Origin: JAGOTP01 sp964600845
GTDB lineage: Bacteria; Patescibacteriota; Patescibacteriia; 2-12-FULL-60-25
Direction of reading: 5' to 3'
NCBI GenBank assembly: GCA_964600845.1
Contig: CAZRJW010000006.1
Span: 1-61,268, forward strand
DNA length: 61,268 nt
The notes under the pieces were generated by a model. It did no database searches. It was not told the DNA's origin and saw only the letters and a list, made by a program, of their open reading frames with translations. How positions within the stretch are numbered: position 1 is the first letter of the stretch; each line of letters starts with the position of its first letter. The translations under genes and the position numbers were made by a program. Of the stretch, positions 40,957 to 50,189 are shown piece by piece.

Positions 40957-41262
40957 ATGGCAAAGAGGCGAGGAAAGAAGGGCCATTTCGATGGCGGAAA
41001 GATGACTGGCTCTCACGGCTCGTCTATCGATGCCGCTGATCCCGTCATTCGACAGGCGCTACGAGACGAGCGTGTGACCAACATCACCGCCAGCATCATC
41101 AAGTGCATCGGCAACGGAAAGAAACGTATCAAGTTCAAGGACGTTGATGCGGGCCTCAGGGCCATGATCCGTGGCGGAACCCACATCCAGGAGGTCTTCT
41201 TCCACTGCGCTGCGGCCGATCGTGACGGGGTACGGGCCGCTCTGCTGGCAGCCTTCAACTGA
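40957..41262 (+). CDS. hypothetical basic protein, 101 residues, GC-rich stand-alone unit
   Basis: Not recognised. The first 20 residues are basic and Gly-rich (AKRRGKKGHFDGGKMTGSHG), suggesting nucleic-acid contact. The rest reads as a compact alpha/beta domain: DPVIRQALRDERVTNITASI, IKFKDVDAGLRAMIRGGTH, QEVFFHCAAADRDGVRAALL. No signal peptide or membrane helix. It has a consensus promoter, a strong Shine-Dalgarno and a compound terminator whose stem begins at the stop codon, so it forms a complete single-gene transcription unit. GC is higher than in the flanking hpf and murB, and it is transcribed against both. Confidence 0.72.
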   Translation: MAKRRGKKGHFDGGKMTGSHGSSIDAADPVIRQALRDERVTNITASIIKCIGNGKKRIKFKDVDAGLRAMIRGGTHIQEVFFHCAAADRDGVRAALLAAFN

Positions 41263-41313
41263 ACGCTCACGACCACCGACGCACACCTCGCGTCCCCTAA
41301 GGTCGTGAGCGTT
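41262..41313 (+). terminator. compound hairpin trailer of the 101-residue gene
   Basis: A 13-bp perfect outer stem AACGCTCACGACC (41262-41274)/GGTCGTGAGCGTT (41301-41313) encloses an inner hairpin GACGC/GCGTC (41278-41294). The outer stem starts on the last base of the TGA stop. Only short T-runs follow (TGTGCGTTTAAG). Confidence 0.8.
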
Positions 41314-41331
41314 GTGCGTTTAAGAGATTTT

Positions 41332-42312
41332 CTATTCAAACCCGACGTACTGCACCTCTTCGTGCATTTCAATTCCAAACTCGTCGCGAATCTTGCGCTT
41401 GATGAGGGAGATTAACCCAATCACGTCTTGAGCGCGCGCCTGACCTTTGTTCACGAGGAAATTTCCATGCTTCAAACTTACTTCTACACCTCCCACGGCT
41501 TGCCCCAGTAACCCCGCTTGGTCCACCAGCCATCCAGCGCCAAGAGATTTATTTTTCAGCATTGACTCGGGGACCTCCACTTCGCGACGAAGAAGATCAA
41601 CTTCTGATTCATTCGTGAACTCGAAGTTCTTGAAGGCGCAACCCGCGCTCGATTGCTCAAGTGGCTGCTTCTCTTTGCGTTGGCGCATGATATCTTCCAT
41701 TCGCTGTTTGCCGGCGGCTGGGTCAGCGGATGGCTTTAGTTCGAGCGTACATCCAAGAATCAAATGTGGTTCGCGTTTGAACAAACTTTCGCGGTAGCCA
41801 AATTCGCACTCTGCTTTGGACAACGTGAGACGCTGTCCATCGCGAATACGATAGACATCGACCGAGACAACTGTGTCGCGCATTTCTCCGCCATAGCAAC
41901 CCGCGTCGCCGTAGATTGCACCTCCGATCGTTCCTGGGACACCAATCGCCCATTCAAACCCCGTCAGCCCAGCATCAACACTTTTGCGTGCAACCAGCCC
42001 CGTGATCGCACCGCTTTCCGCCGTGACACGAAGCCCTTCGATCGTAACCGTTCGATTCGCCATTTGAATCAGAAGTCCTTGATAGCCGTCGTCCGATACC
42101 AACAAGTTCGAACCCCCTCCGAACGTGAGCGTGGGAATATTTAATTCTTTTGCTATTTCGAAAACCTTGATCGCTTCGTCCGATGAATTCGCAATAAAAT
42201 ACAAACGCGCAGGGCCCCCAATACGGAAGCTCGTGTGCTTATTCATCGGCTCGTTCTCGATCGTATTCGGAACGCGGGCAAGGAAAGAAGAGATTTGTTC
42301 AGACGAGAGCAT
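41332..42312 (-). CDS. murB: UDP-N-acetylenolpyruvoylglucosamine reductase
   Basis: MurB reduces the enolpyruvyl group to form UDP-MurNAc with NADPH and FAD. FAD-binding segments are NKHTSFRIGGPARLYF and TFGGGSNLLVSD; GFEWAIGVPGTIGGAIYGDAG and EFGYRESLFK follow; SSAGCAFKN carries the proton-donor region; and SLGAGWLVDQAGLLGQAVGG and HGNFLVNKGQA complete the C-terminal domain. The ATG at 42312 overlaps the murC end by 14 bases, so the two are translationally coupled; the frame opens two codons earlier with TTG. Confidence 0.97.
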   Translation of the reverse strand: MLSSEQISSFLARVPNTIENEPMNKHTSFRIGGPARLYFIANSSDEAIKVFEIAKELNIPTLTFGGGSNLLVSDDGYQGLLIQMANRTVTIEGLRVTAESGAITGLVARKSVDAGLTGFEWAIGVPGTIGGAIYGDAGCYGGEMRDTVVSVDVYRIRDGQRLTLSKAECEFGYRESLFKREPHLILGCTLELKPSADPAAGKQRMEDIMRQRKEKQPLEQSSAGCAFKNFEFTNESEVDLLRREVEVPESMLKNKSLGAGWLVDQAGLLGQAVGGVEVSLKHGNFLVNKGQARAQDVIGLISLIKRKIRDEFGIEMHEEVQYVGFE

Positions 42313-43717
42313 AGGCAATTTTATAGAGATCTCCAGCTCCCATAACGATCACTACGTCTCCAGATTTCAGCGCTGTCTGGAGAGCCGTGAGCGACTCAGC
42401 TGGGGTCTGAGTAAACGAAACAGGGCGTGTCACACCACGTTTTTGGTCCTGTTCCTTGATCGCTTGCACCAAATCTTTCGACGAAACAGCTTCATCCGTC
42501 GCCTGGTCGCGGCCTTTGACGTCGTAGATTTCACACACGATGAGCACATCCGCCAGATCAAAACAGCCAACGAACTCTGTGAAGAGATGTTTCGTGCGAT
42601 TGCGATGATGTGGTTGCACACACAAGACCAAGCGACGATTCGGATAAAATTCCTTCACGGCTTCCAGCGTCTTAATGACCGCCGTTGGATGATGACCGTA
42701 ATCTGAAAAGACCGTCACGCCGCCCTTCTCTCCAATCTTTTCAAGCCGGCGCCAGATCCCTTTGAACCCCGCGAGTCCAGCTACCGCTTTTTCAAGAGGC
42801 ATCCCAATCACTTCAGCCGCCGCGTAGCACATGAGTGCATTCATCGCATTCATCGCTCCTGGCACTGATAACTGAATCTTTACATCCTTTTCTTGTGCGT
42901 AGGAGTGAAGTTGAATCGTTTGCAAGCCATCCGCATTCTGACGTCCGTCGAGCGTTATCTCTGAGCCTTCACGCATCCCAACTTTTTTGATCTTCACCCC
43001 TCTGTCCCTGAGTGTCTGCTCTTCGGAATCAAGTAACTGCTGAACCAGCTTGTCGTCCGCGTTGAGGATAATCCAACCTCCATCCACTACCTGGGTAAGC
43101 AAGGAACGGTAGGCGGCGAGCATCGCCTCAATCGTCGGATAGACATCAAAATGATCACCTTCGATATTGTTGATGACGAGGACTGTCGGGTGGTACGCCA
43201 AAAAATGGTGATCGAACTCATCCCCTTCGATGATCAACCATTTTGAGGCTCCCACTTCGAGATTTCCAGCTGTGAGCTGTGGGACACGCGTTCCAACGAC
43301 GACCGTCGGATGCATTCCCGCCTCTTTCGCCATAACAGCCATCATGGCCGTCGTCGTACTCTTCCCATGCGTCCCGCTCACGACGATCTGCTTCATTCCC
43401 TTGCCCAATATCCCGAGAAACTGATGGCTGTTAAAGGCGGGCAACCCTCGACGAGCCCCCTCCAACCGTTCTGGATTTGTTTCTTTGGCGGCCGATGAGA
43501 AGACGATCGCTTCTGCGTCCGCTGGGACGTGTTCCGCTGCGTGACCGATAAAAACAGTCACCCCAAGCGCACGCAAGTCTGCCACCTGTTCGTTTTCTTC
43601 GAGATCAGACCCGGACAAAGAGACACCGAGCGACAGCAATAATTTCGCGATCGCAGAAACATGGATTCCGCCCAGACCAATCAAGTGAACGTGCGCGTAC
43701 GGGGAGTGCATAGCCAT
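42299..43717 (-). CDS. murC: UDP-N-acetylmuramate--L-alanine ligase
   Basis: MurC adds L-alanine to UDP-MurNAc in the cytosol using ATP. N-terminal nucleotide-binding HLIGLGGIHVSAIAKLL (the usual GIGGxGMSxLA with changes), ATP loop VVSGTHGKSTTTAMM, EGDEFDHHFLAYHP, VINNIEGDHFDVY, and KGIWRRLEKIGEKGGVTVFSDYGHHPTAV near residue 330. 472 residues is normal. It forms murC-murB with no mur ligase genes D, E or F in view. Confidence 0.97.
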   Translation of the reverse strand: MAMHSPYAHVHLIGLGGIHVSAIAKLLLSLGVSLSGSDLEENEQVADLRALGVTVFIGHAAEHVPADAEAIVFSSAAKETNPERLEGARRGLPAFNSHQFLGILGKGMKQIVVSGTHGKSTTTAMMAVMAKEAGMHPTVVVGTRVPQLTAGNLEVGASKWLIIEGDEFDHHFLAYHPTVLVINNIEGDHFDVYPTIEAMLAAYRSLLTQVVDGGWIILNADDKLVQQLLDSEEQTLRDRGVKIKKVGMREGSEITLDGRQNADGLQTIQLHSYAQEKDVKIQLSVPGAMNAMNALMCYAAAEVIGMPLEKAVAGLAGFKGIWRRLEKIGEKGGVTVFSDYGHHPTAVIKTLEAVKEFYPNRRLVLCVQPHHRNRTKHLFTEFVGCFDLADVLIVCEIYDVKGRDQATDEAVSSKDLVQAIKEQDQKRGVTRPVSFTQTPAESLTALQTALKSGDVVIVMGAGDLYKIAYALV

Positions 43718-43744
43718 AAGCCTAGAAAGAGATCCGCGGTTCGT

Positions 43745-44878
43745 CTAGCGCACGTCCCAATTTGTGAGCAAATCGAGTGTTTGCGACGCGGTCTCAGCCC
43801 ACGTATACCGTGCTGCCCAGGCTGGACCTTGCAAACGGAGCGTTTGACGAAACCCATCCTCGCGCAGGATGCGTTCAAACGCCTGAGCTAACGCTTCCGG
43901 ATCCGCTGGATCAAACCACATCGCAGTATCGACCCCAACAACCTCAGGCAACGAGCCAACGCGCGCACAAATCACCGGACAGCTCATTCTCATCGCTTCG
44001 AGCGGCGTAAACCCAAAGCCTTCGTACCAGGACGGATGGACCAAGGCGATCGCGCCCGCCAAAAGGGCGCGCTTATCCTCTTCCGCGACATAGCCCGTCT
44101 GAATAATCGAGGCCTCGATCCCCGTATGGCGGATCGCGACCTTAATCGCCTCGTACCCTTCGCCCGGAACCCCCGCGAGCACGAGCGCGATCGGATCGCC
44201 CAAACCACGGTCCTCTTTGTACCGACGGAAGGCTTCAATCAGCGTGAGGATGTTCTTCTTTGACTCTAAGCGGCCAATATACAAAAAGTACTGCCCCGAA
44301 ATACGGTAGCGCTCCACGACATCTTGTTTTTCAAACTCCGTGACCTCTTCATTGGAGAGATGATCCACACCAGGATAGACAACCGTAATGCGATCCGGAT
44401 TGACGTTGCAGTACTGGATGATTTCTTGTTTCGAATATTCAGAGACCGTCAGGATGCGCGTCGCTCGACGTACCGCATCCTGAGTCGCGAGCCGTTGCCA
44501 GGCGCGCTCGCTCTGGCTGTACAATTCTGGATGACGAAAAAAGCCGACGTCGTGAATCGTTACAACCGTACGGCGGGAAATCTTACGCGGGAGCGCGGAC
44601 GCCGGCACAAACAGCACATCTGGCGTATGCCGCGCGATCTCGAAACTCAAACGAACCTGGGTCCAGAGGTATTTTAAAGGCCACGTCAGAGGACGTTCAT
44701 ACCAATTCTCTGGCGCTTCACCCAACTCCCCCGATAACGAGTGCCGAGAATACAACATCCAAGAATGCGCCTCCTGACCTGGGGTCATTTTGAGCGCCTG
44801 AATAAGATGCCAGGCATACCACTCAACGCCTGTCTTTTCGGAACGATCTGCGCGCGATGCATCAAGGCCTATCAACAT
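43745..44878 (-). CDS. GT4 family glycosyltransferase
   Basis: A 377-residue GT-B enzyme of the GT1/GT4 type. N-terminal LIGLDASRADRSEKTGVEWYAWHL is the acceptor-side motif, VVTIHDVGFFRHPELY and LTVSEYSKQEIIQYCNV are common in GT4, FLYIGRLESKKNILTLIEAF starts the donor domain, and PSWYEGFGFTPLEAM is the EX7E-type donor motif. It retains the sugar's anomeric configuration in this family. It lies 27 bases after murC on the same strand and may act in wall polymer or exopolysaccharide synthesis. Confidence 0.92.
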   Translation of the reverse strand: MLIGLDASRADRSEKTGVEWYAWHLIQALKMTPGQEAHSWMLYSRHSLSGELGEAPENWYERPLTWPLKYLWTQVRLSFEIARHTPDVLFVPASALPRKISRRTVVTIHDVGFFRHPELYSQSERAWQRLATQDAVRRATRILTVSEYSKQEIIQYCNVNPDRITVVYPGVDHLSNEEVTEFEKQDVVERYRISGQYFLYIGRLESKKNILTLIEAFRRYKEDRGLGDPIALVLAGVPGEGYEAIKVAIRHTGIEASIIQTGYVAEEDKRALLAGAIALVHPSWYEGFGFTPLEAMRMSCPVICARVGSLPEVVGVDTAMWFDPADPEALAQAFERILREDGFRQTLRLQGPAWAARYTWAETASQTLDLLTNWDVR

Positions 44879-44932
44879 GGCCACAGTGTATCACGCGTGG
44901 TAGTATTGGCCTCAAGTTCATTCCCCTCTTCT

Positions 44933-45406
44933 ATGCCAACCGCAACTTTTTCAAAAACCGGAACGACCGTCGCCGCTTTAGCCGCTCTTGGGCTCTCGAC
45001 CGCCGCGGGCTTTGCCTACTGGGGGTACCAAAATTGGGATGAGTTCAACTCGGACTATTATAAGAAGGGCTATGCCGAAGAGCAGCAGCTCGGAGAAACA
45101 AAAAATGACTACGTTGCGGGCTATGAGGTTCCGGGGTACGAGGTTCCTGGCTATGAGATTCCGGGCTATCAAGCCCCTGCGCCCGTCGAAGACATGGGGT
45201 ACTACAGCGCTCCGGGTTATGCGATTCCAGGTGGTCTTGTCCCTGGTTACTACACCCCAGGATACGCTCTCCCAAGCGATGCGCTGACCGGAGAAGAGAG
45301 CTATATGAAAAAGGAAGAGCTAATGGAATACAAGAAATCCGATGAACAGATTCAAGCAGAAAAATACCTCGAACCTGAGGTCCCTGTGAAAAAACAGAAG
45401 AACTAA
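44933..45406 (+). CDS. small membrane-anchored protein with PGY repeats
   Basis: A 157-residue protein. An N-terminal hydrophobic segment (TTVAALAALGLSTAAGFAYW, residues about 9-28) is an uncleaved anchor or signal. Residues about 60-125 carry at least eight Pro-Gly-Tyr repeats in a five- to nine-residue rhythm (YEVPGYEVPGYEIPGYQ, then APGYAIPGG, VPGYYTPGYALP). The tail is acidic-basic and helical. Such PGY runs resemble elastic or adhesive tyrosine-rich low-complexity proteins; role unknown. An extended -10 TGGTAGTAT lies upstream (hexamer 44901-44906). Its stop overlaps the ATG of the next gene (TAATG). Confidence 0.75.
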   Translation: MPTATFSKTGTTVAALAALGLSTAAGFAYWGYQNWDEFNSDYYKKGYAEEQQLGETKNDYVAGYEVPGYEVPGYEIPGYQAPAPVEDMGYYSAPGYAIPGGLVPGYYTPGYALPSDALTGEESYMKKEELMEYKKSDEQIQAEKYLEPEVPVKKQKN

Positions 45407-47106
45407 TGACGTTCGATCGTTTAAAAACCCGCCTCGCCTTACACGCGCCGACTCTCCTGGTCGGCGCGTGTTGCGTAGTGCTCGATGCGCTCATTATTGG
45501 GTTGTGTCTTCAGGCGCGTACTTCTGCCCCGATCGTATCCCCTTGGAGCCTTCTACCTGGCTGGATCTTTGCCGTCTTCGCCCTCGCAACTACGCTGCTC
45601 GCGCTTGGGACGCGTTTCGTTCCTCGTCGCGTTCAAACTGCGCTGTTCGTTCTTCATGCCATCGCAGCTTGGGGAGTGGCGGCTATCGTTTACCGTCTTG
45701 GCTTTGGCTTTGATCCATTCATCCATCAAGCTGCTGAACAGCATCTTGTTACATACGGATCAATTTCGCTGCAGACTCCGCTCTATATTGGGCAGTACGC
45801 GTTGGTATGGCTCCTTGAGAAGATCTCTCCCTTCTCCGTGATTCAGATCGATCACTGGCTTGTTCCGATCTTGAGCCTGGGTCTGATCCCCCTCTTGCAA
45901 CGCACGCATCGCCTGCTCCCGCTCGCGCTGTTCCTCCTTCCCGTTTCTGCCTTTAGTTTCACCATCCCCTTTCATCTCGCCTTACTCTTATTCGTCTGCG
46001 CGATCTGCTTATCACAATCCCCTTCTCGTCCGCGTGCCTTCTTTTTCTTAGGGGCCTGCGCTGTAGGGAGTATCTTGATCCATCCGCTCATCGGGATTCC
46101 GTGCCTTGTATTTGTTCTAGGGATATTTCTAAGTGAAACGCGCTGGAAAAGGTTCGCTCCGTTTATTCCAGCCATCGGCATTCCGCTCGGTCTTCTCGGT
46201 GCGATGGCCACCTATACCGCCCTCCAGCACGCAAGTCTCAGCCTCCCCACACTTGGGAGTATTCAAGCCTCGCTGACCGCCCTCTTTGGAACGCCGTATC
46301 ACCTTTCAACAGAGGTGATTGGCCTAAGCTTTATCTATGTTTTTTTAAGCTTCTGGCCACTCGCATTCGGCTTGCTCGGCATACAAGAAAACCTACGAGA
46401 ACAAACTCCTTGGAAAAAATATCGGCTCGCAACTGCTCTCGGAATTTCTGCTGCGGCGATCATCCTCGCCTGCTTCATCCGCTTACCCGACATCATTGCG
46501 CATGAACAATTTGAATTCCCTCTTCGCTTGTTACACGTCACACCTCTTCTTCTTTTGCCTGACGTTGCCCTGTTTTTAGACAGATTTTTGGCAGGAAAAA
46601 CCAAACCGAAATACCTTATCGCCGTAGGGAGCGCGCTTGCGGTCGGAGTGATCGCGACCAGCCAATGGTTTGCGAGCTACCCGCAGCAGAACGAGATCAG
46701 TCCGCGCTACGCTCCAAGTGTGAGCGAACACGAATACGCCGCGCTTGCTTGGATTGAAGAACAAAGAGACGGAAAACCCTTTGTCGTTCTCTCTCACCAA
46801 ATGCTCGCGGCGGCGGCCCTGCAACAGCACGGCTTCGACCAAACGATCACGACGTGCCACGGCACGCATTTAAGCTACGCTATTCCGACCGGCGGAGCGC
46901 TGTATCAGGATTTTTTGGCCGTGACCCGATCCACCAAACTCGAAGAAGCCCTCCAGCGAGTAAAAACGTGTTACGGAGACGCGTCACTTTTTATCGTCCT
47001 GCCTCGCTACTGGGACCAACAAGGCGTACGCGATGCGGCTCTTCTCCCTTTGAGTCATTCTGTGGCTTCATTCGGCACCGAACTTCGTGGGTATCAAATA
47101 AAATAA
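45406..47106 (+). CDS. multi-pass membrane protein, GT-C-like
   Basis: A 566-residue protein with about 11-12 membrane helices over residues 1-430 and a soluble C-terminal part of about 130 residues. In the first loop GFGFDPFIHQAAEQHL places Asp and His as in GT-C (lipid-linked sugar) glycosyltransferases, and the helix arrangement fits. ATP or nucleotide motifs are absent. The C-terminal SEHEYAALAWIEEQRDGKPF and LSYAIPTGGALYQDF look like the soluble domain of such transferases. Start ATG overlaps the stop of the PGY gene by one base, indicating coupling: the PGY protein may be its substrate or partner (inference). Confidence 0.65.
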   Translation: MTFDRLKTRLALHAPTLLVGACCVVLDALIIGLCLQARTSAPIVSPWSLLPGWIFAVFALATTLLALGTRFVPRRVQTALFVLHAIAAWGVAAIVYRLGFGFDPFIHQAAEQHLVTYGSISLQTPLYIGQYALVWLLEKISPFSVIQIDHWLVPILSLGLIPLLQRTHRLLPLALFLLPVSAFSFTIPFHLALLLFVCAICLSQSPSRPRAFFFLGACAVGSILIHPLIGIPCLVFVLGIFLSETRWKRFAPFIPAIGIPLGLLGAMATYTALQHASLSLPTLGSIQASLTALFGTPYHLSTEVIGLSFIYVFLSFWPLAFGLLGIQENLREQTPWKKYRLATALGISAAAIILACFIRLPDIIAHEQFEFPLRLLHVTPLLLLPDVALFLDRFLAGKTKPKYLIAVGSALAVGVIATSQWFASYPQQNEISPRYAPSVSEHEYAALAWIEEQRDGKPFVVLSHQMLAAAALQQHGFDQTITTCHGTHLSYAIPTGGALYQDFLAVTRSTKLEEALQRVKTCYGDASLFIVLPRYWDQQGVRDAALLPLSHSVASFGTELRGYQIK

Positions 47107-47120
47107 TACTTTCCCGTTTT

Positions 47121-48125
47121 TTACGACGAGAACACGCTGCGCTTGTACGCTTCCAAGTTCTCCAGCGCGATCCCTGTCCCCTTCGCCACACACAGCTGTG
47201 GGTTATCGGCGACAAATGTTGGAACACCCGTCGCTTCCGCGAACAAACGATCCATATTTCGGAGCTGTGAAGATCCGCCGGACAAAACCATCCCCTTTTG
47301 CATCACGTCCGCCGACAGTTCTGGCGGCGTTCCACGCAACACTTCTTTGATTGCTTCCACAATTCCCTGAAGCTCATGCTGAATCGCATCAGTGACATCA
47401 TCGCTCGTGACGGTCACGACGCGCGGCAAACCACTCATCATATCGCGGCCTTTGATTTCCATTTCAAGCTTCTCTTCCAAATACAGCGCCGACCCGATGC
47501 GAATTTTCACATCTTCCGCGGTTCGTTCTCCGATTGCGAGTCCGTATTTTCTGCGAACGTGCTCCTGGATAGCCGCATCGAGTTTATTCCCCCCAATGCG
47601 GACCGAAGCGGACGACACAATACCGCCCAAGGAAATAACCGCGATCTCGGACGTTCCTCCGCCGATGTCGATAATCATGTGACCCGAAGCGGATCCAATC
47701 GGAATATCTGCTCCAATCGCCGCGACGACCGGCTCCTTGATAATGTAGGCGGCCTTTGCTCCGGCGGAGAGAGTTGCATCGATAACCGCACGGCGTTCGG
47801 TAGACGTGATTCCTCCAGGAACCGCTACCATCACCTCTGGACGAAACAAGCGCACACCACCCATCGCTTTGTTAATAAAATAGCGCAACATTGCTTCTGT
47901 TGTGCGATAGTCGGCGATAACTCCGTCTTTTAAAGGACGCTTCGCGACGATGCTGTCCGGCGTACGACCGATCATATCCTTGGCCGCCGCCCCAACCGCC
48001 AACACCCGCTTATCCGCCAACGAAATAGCAACTACCGAAGGTTCATGAATGATGATCCCCTTATTTGGGATATAGACGAGGACAGTCGTTGTCCCAAGGT
48101 CAATGCCAATTTTTTTTCCGAACAT
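47121..48125 (-). CDS. mreB: rod-shape determining protein MreB
   Basis: Actin-like filament that directs lateral wall synthesis under the membrane. KIGIDLGTTTVLVYIPNKG is phosphate-1, MIIDIGGGTSEIAVISLGG phosphate-2, VLSGGSSQLRNMDRLF the adenosine motif, EPSVVAI follows the first strand and GDAxKxM-like VGAAAKDMIGRTP is present. Length 334 residues is slightly short (347 in E. coli). mreC and mreD are not in view. It converges with the GT-C-like gene, 14 bases apart, with no terminator hairpin between. Confidence 0.96.
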   Translation of the reverse strand: MFGKKIGIDLGTTTVLVYIPNKGIIIHEPSVVAISLADKRVLAVGAAAKDMIGRTPDSIVAKRPLKDGVIADYRTTEAMLRYFINKAMGGVRLFRPEVMVAVPGGITSTERRAVIDATLSAGAKAAYIIKEPVVAAIGADIPIGSASGHMIIDIGGGTSEIAVISLGGIVSSASVRIGGNKLDAAIQEHVRRKYGLAIGERTAEDVKIRIGSALYLEEKLEMEIKGRDMMSGLPRVVTVTSDDVTDAIQHELQGIVEAIKEVLRGTPPELSADVMQKGMVLSGGSSQLRNMDRLFAEATGVPTFVADNPQLCVAKGTGIALENLEAYKRSVFSS

Positions 48126-48179
48126 AGAAAGCAGTCAGATCCGGGGGAGGAACTGAGAAAGATCTGGCGTGAAATAAGG

Positions 48180-50183
48180 TCAAAAGCGCACTCGGAACGT
48201 ACGATCACGATCAAGGGGAAGGGACAGCTGATAGCGTTGATCGCCGAACTGCGCCTGGGCTTCCGGCGGCTCCGCGGCCCTCACGTTTTTACCCAACGCG
48301 TGGTCGAGCGTCAATCTGGATTGATTTCCGGGCTGACGCTGAACCAGCAATTCATAGCCTCCACCTGCACGCATCGCCTCCAAGACACGTGGCGGCAAGC
48401 GATAGGTAAAGCGTAACTCGCGCGTTTCTCCNNNNNNNNNNNNNNNNNNNNNNNNNNNNNNNNNNNNNNNNNNNNNNNNNNNNNNNNNNNNNNNNNNNNN
48501 NNNNNNNNNNNNNNNNNNNNNNNNNNNNNNNACCATCTTCCCATCCGTCTTCAGCGCAGCCAGGTTCGAGTCGATCACCCAAAGATAGTCGTTCGGTGTC
48601 CCAGCCGCGCGACCCGTCCAACCTCGAGCATCGAGCAACGAGCGCGTTCGCGGATCACGAAGGTAGAACAGTGCGTTCTTCTTCGCCAAATTATCCGTGA
48701 GTAAATCTAACAGTACTGGCAAGCGATCCGTTGATTGCTGCATCAGTTTTTTGAAGAGCTCGTCTCCAAGCTTCAAAACAATATCTTTACGCCTCTCGAC
48801 CGGGATCCCCTGGTTTAAGAAGCCTTGCTCTGTGTCATATTGAAGCTGATCGAAAAAGTTTTCCGCGGTAAAGGTCTTGCCTTCGGCTGTCACCGGACCA
48901 GTGAACCGCAAGAGATCTTCAAAGAATTCTGGCGTGAAGGCGATGACCCCGTCTAAGTAATCCGTCGTCCCCGTTGCCTTGAGCGCCCGTTCCGCCAAGT
49001 ACGTCTTCATCATGTCTTCGGCCGAAGTTGGAAAGTCTGGCGACCAGTTCCGGTCACGCAAGAACCAGGCTGGAACACCCAAATGCTTCGCAAGCGGCGC
49101 AGGTGGAACATCTTTCCAAACGCCACTTACCGGATTATCGATGGCGTAGACATCATCAAAACGCATTTCTTTTGTATCGGCAGATTTCACCCGGACATAA
49201 CCAATCGTTCCCAAAAACCCACCGGTTGCACGCAACTCATCACTATTCTGAAGAACAACTAGATAACGGTTTTCGCTCGGATGGCCAACCAGCGGCAGCA
49301 ACAGTTCCAAGAAAGAAATAAGCTGGTCGGCGCGCTGCGTAAGCTCTGGTAAGCGAGCTCCGTACGAAGCGATCGGAGCCATCATCGAACTCTGCCGCGC
49401 TTCTGCGGGCAAATCCGTCCAGAGAGAGGCAGCCAACTTCACCTTCTCCCGTGCTTGGCGCAATTCCGGCAGCAGGCTCGCAAAACGTGACAAGATCTCT
49501 TCTTTTTCCGAAGGGCTCAAAGCCGCAAACGGACGGCCAGACACGATCGATCCGTCGATTCCTCGCTCCAACAACCCAACCGACTCCAGCACCTGCTCGA
49601 AGCCGGAAGCCGCACGGACTGTTTGATCGACGCCAGCCGTCAGGGTCTCCGCAATCTCCATGAGATGCTCGAGTGTCCGGATATCACGCCCAACGACCGG
49701 CCACTCACGCAACGAGCGCAAATGATCAACCCCTTCTGACAAACGCGTGAGCGCCACGTTGAACGCCGGCAACTCTTCTTCCGCTGAAATAAAATCACGC
49801 CGATCGACGTCTTCACGCATCGCTTGCGCGGAAGCCTTGAGGTTTGAAACCGCTCCCCCTAAGTAGACCGCTCCGTAGACAACGGCCGCAAATCCTAAAA
49901 TTCCCACACCGATGATTAATCCGGAAATAACAAGGACCAGCTTCCGCAGTGGATGTGGCGTGAGCACGGGGCGCGACGACGTGGGCGGCTGAACCTCAGC
50001 TTGCGCAACCGGCGCCTCCTCAATCGGAAGAAGATTCGTACGTGACGGCGCCTCCGTCACCGGTACTGTTTCCGTTTCAGGATGTTCAACATCAACCAGC
50101 TCAGAATTCGAATCAGCCTTCGGCGGGGATAATTCAGGTACCGCCGGACACGTCAAAAAGTTGGGACGGATTTCGTCTGACAC
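48180..50183 (-). CDS. DUF4012 membrane protein (internal assembly gap)
   Basis: A DUF4012 protein, a family common in Patescibacteria and Gram-positives near glycan genes, with unknown function. A disordered Pro/Glu-rich N-terminal part of about 75 residues is followed by a membrane helix (LVLVISGLIIGVGILGFAAVVYGAVYLGG). A helical region comes next (AQAMREDVDRRDFISAEEEL), then the DUF4012 core: YLVVLQNSDELRATGGFLGTIG, FDDVYAIDNPVSGVWKDVPP, NWSPDFPTSAEDMMKTYLAE, DGVIAFTPEFFEDLLRFTGP. The 100-N gap removes part of the C-terminal domain; frame is kept on both sides. I prefer the GTG at 50183, which lies seven bases after a TACAAT -10 box (leaderless); an ATG at 50201 would lie upstream of the predicted transcript start. 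Confidence 0.88.
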   Translation of the reverse strand: MSDEIRPNFLTCPAVPELSPPKADSNSELVDVEHPETETVPVTEAPSRTNLLPIEEAPVAQAEVQPPTSSRPVLTPHPLRKLVLVISGLIIGVGILGFAAVVYGAVYLGGAVSNLKASAQAMREDVDRRDFISAEEELPAFNVALTRLSEGVDHLRSLREWPVVGRDIRTLEHLMEIAETLTAGVDQTVRAASGFEQVLESVGLLERGIDGSIVSGRPFAALSPSEKEEILSRFASLLPELRQAREKVKLAASLWTDLPAEARQSSMMAPIASYGARLPELTQRADQLISFLELLLPLVGHPSENRYLVVLQNSDELRATGGFLGTIGYVRVKSADTKEMRFDDVYAIDNPVSGVWKDVPPAPLAKHLGVPAWFLRDRNWSPDFPTSAEDMMKTYLAERALKATGTTDYLDGVIAFTPEFFEDLLRFTGPVTAEGKTFTAENFFDQLQYDTEQGFLNQGIPVERRKDIVLKLGDELFKKLMQQSTDRLPVLLDLLTDNLAKKNALFYLRDPRTRSLLDARGWTGRAAGTPNDYLWVIDSNLAALKTDGKMXXXXXXXXXXXXXXXXXXXXXXXXXXXXXXXXXXGETRELRFTYRLPPRVLEAMRAGGGYELLVQRQPGNQSRLTLDHALGKNVRAAEPPEAQAQFGDQRYQLSLPLDRDRTFRVRF
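48432..48531. other. 100-N assembly gap inside the DUF4012 gene
   Basis: Exactly 100 N. The flanks (ending CGCGTTTCTCC and starting ACCATCTTCCC) share no duplicate, so the true missing length is unknown. Confidence 0.9.
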
Positions 50184-50189
50184 GCAGCT

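Noticed and set aside
41262..41313. Riboswitch upstream of murB
   Set aside because: The hairpin lies downstream of murB on the opposite strand and directly follows the stop of the 101-residue gene, so a terminator is the simpler reading.
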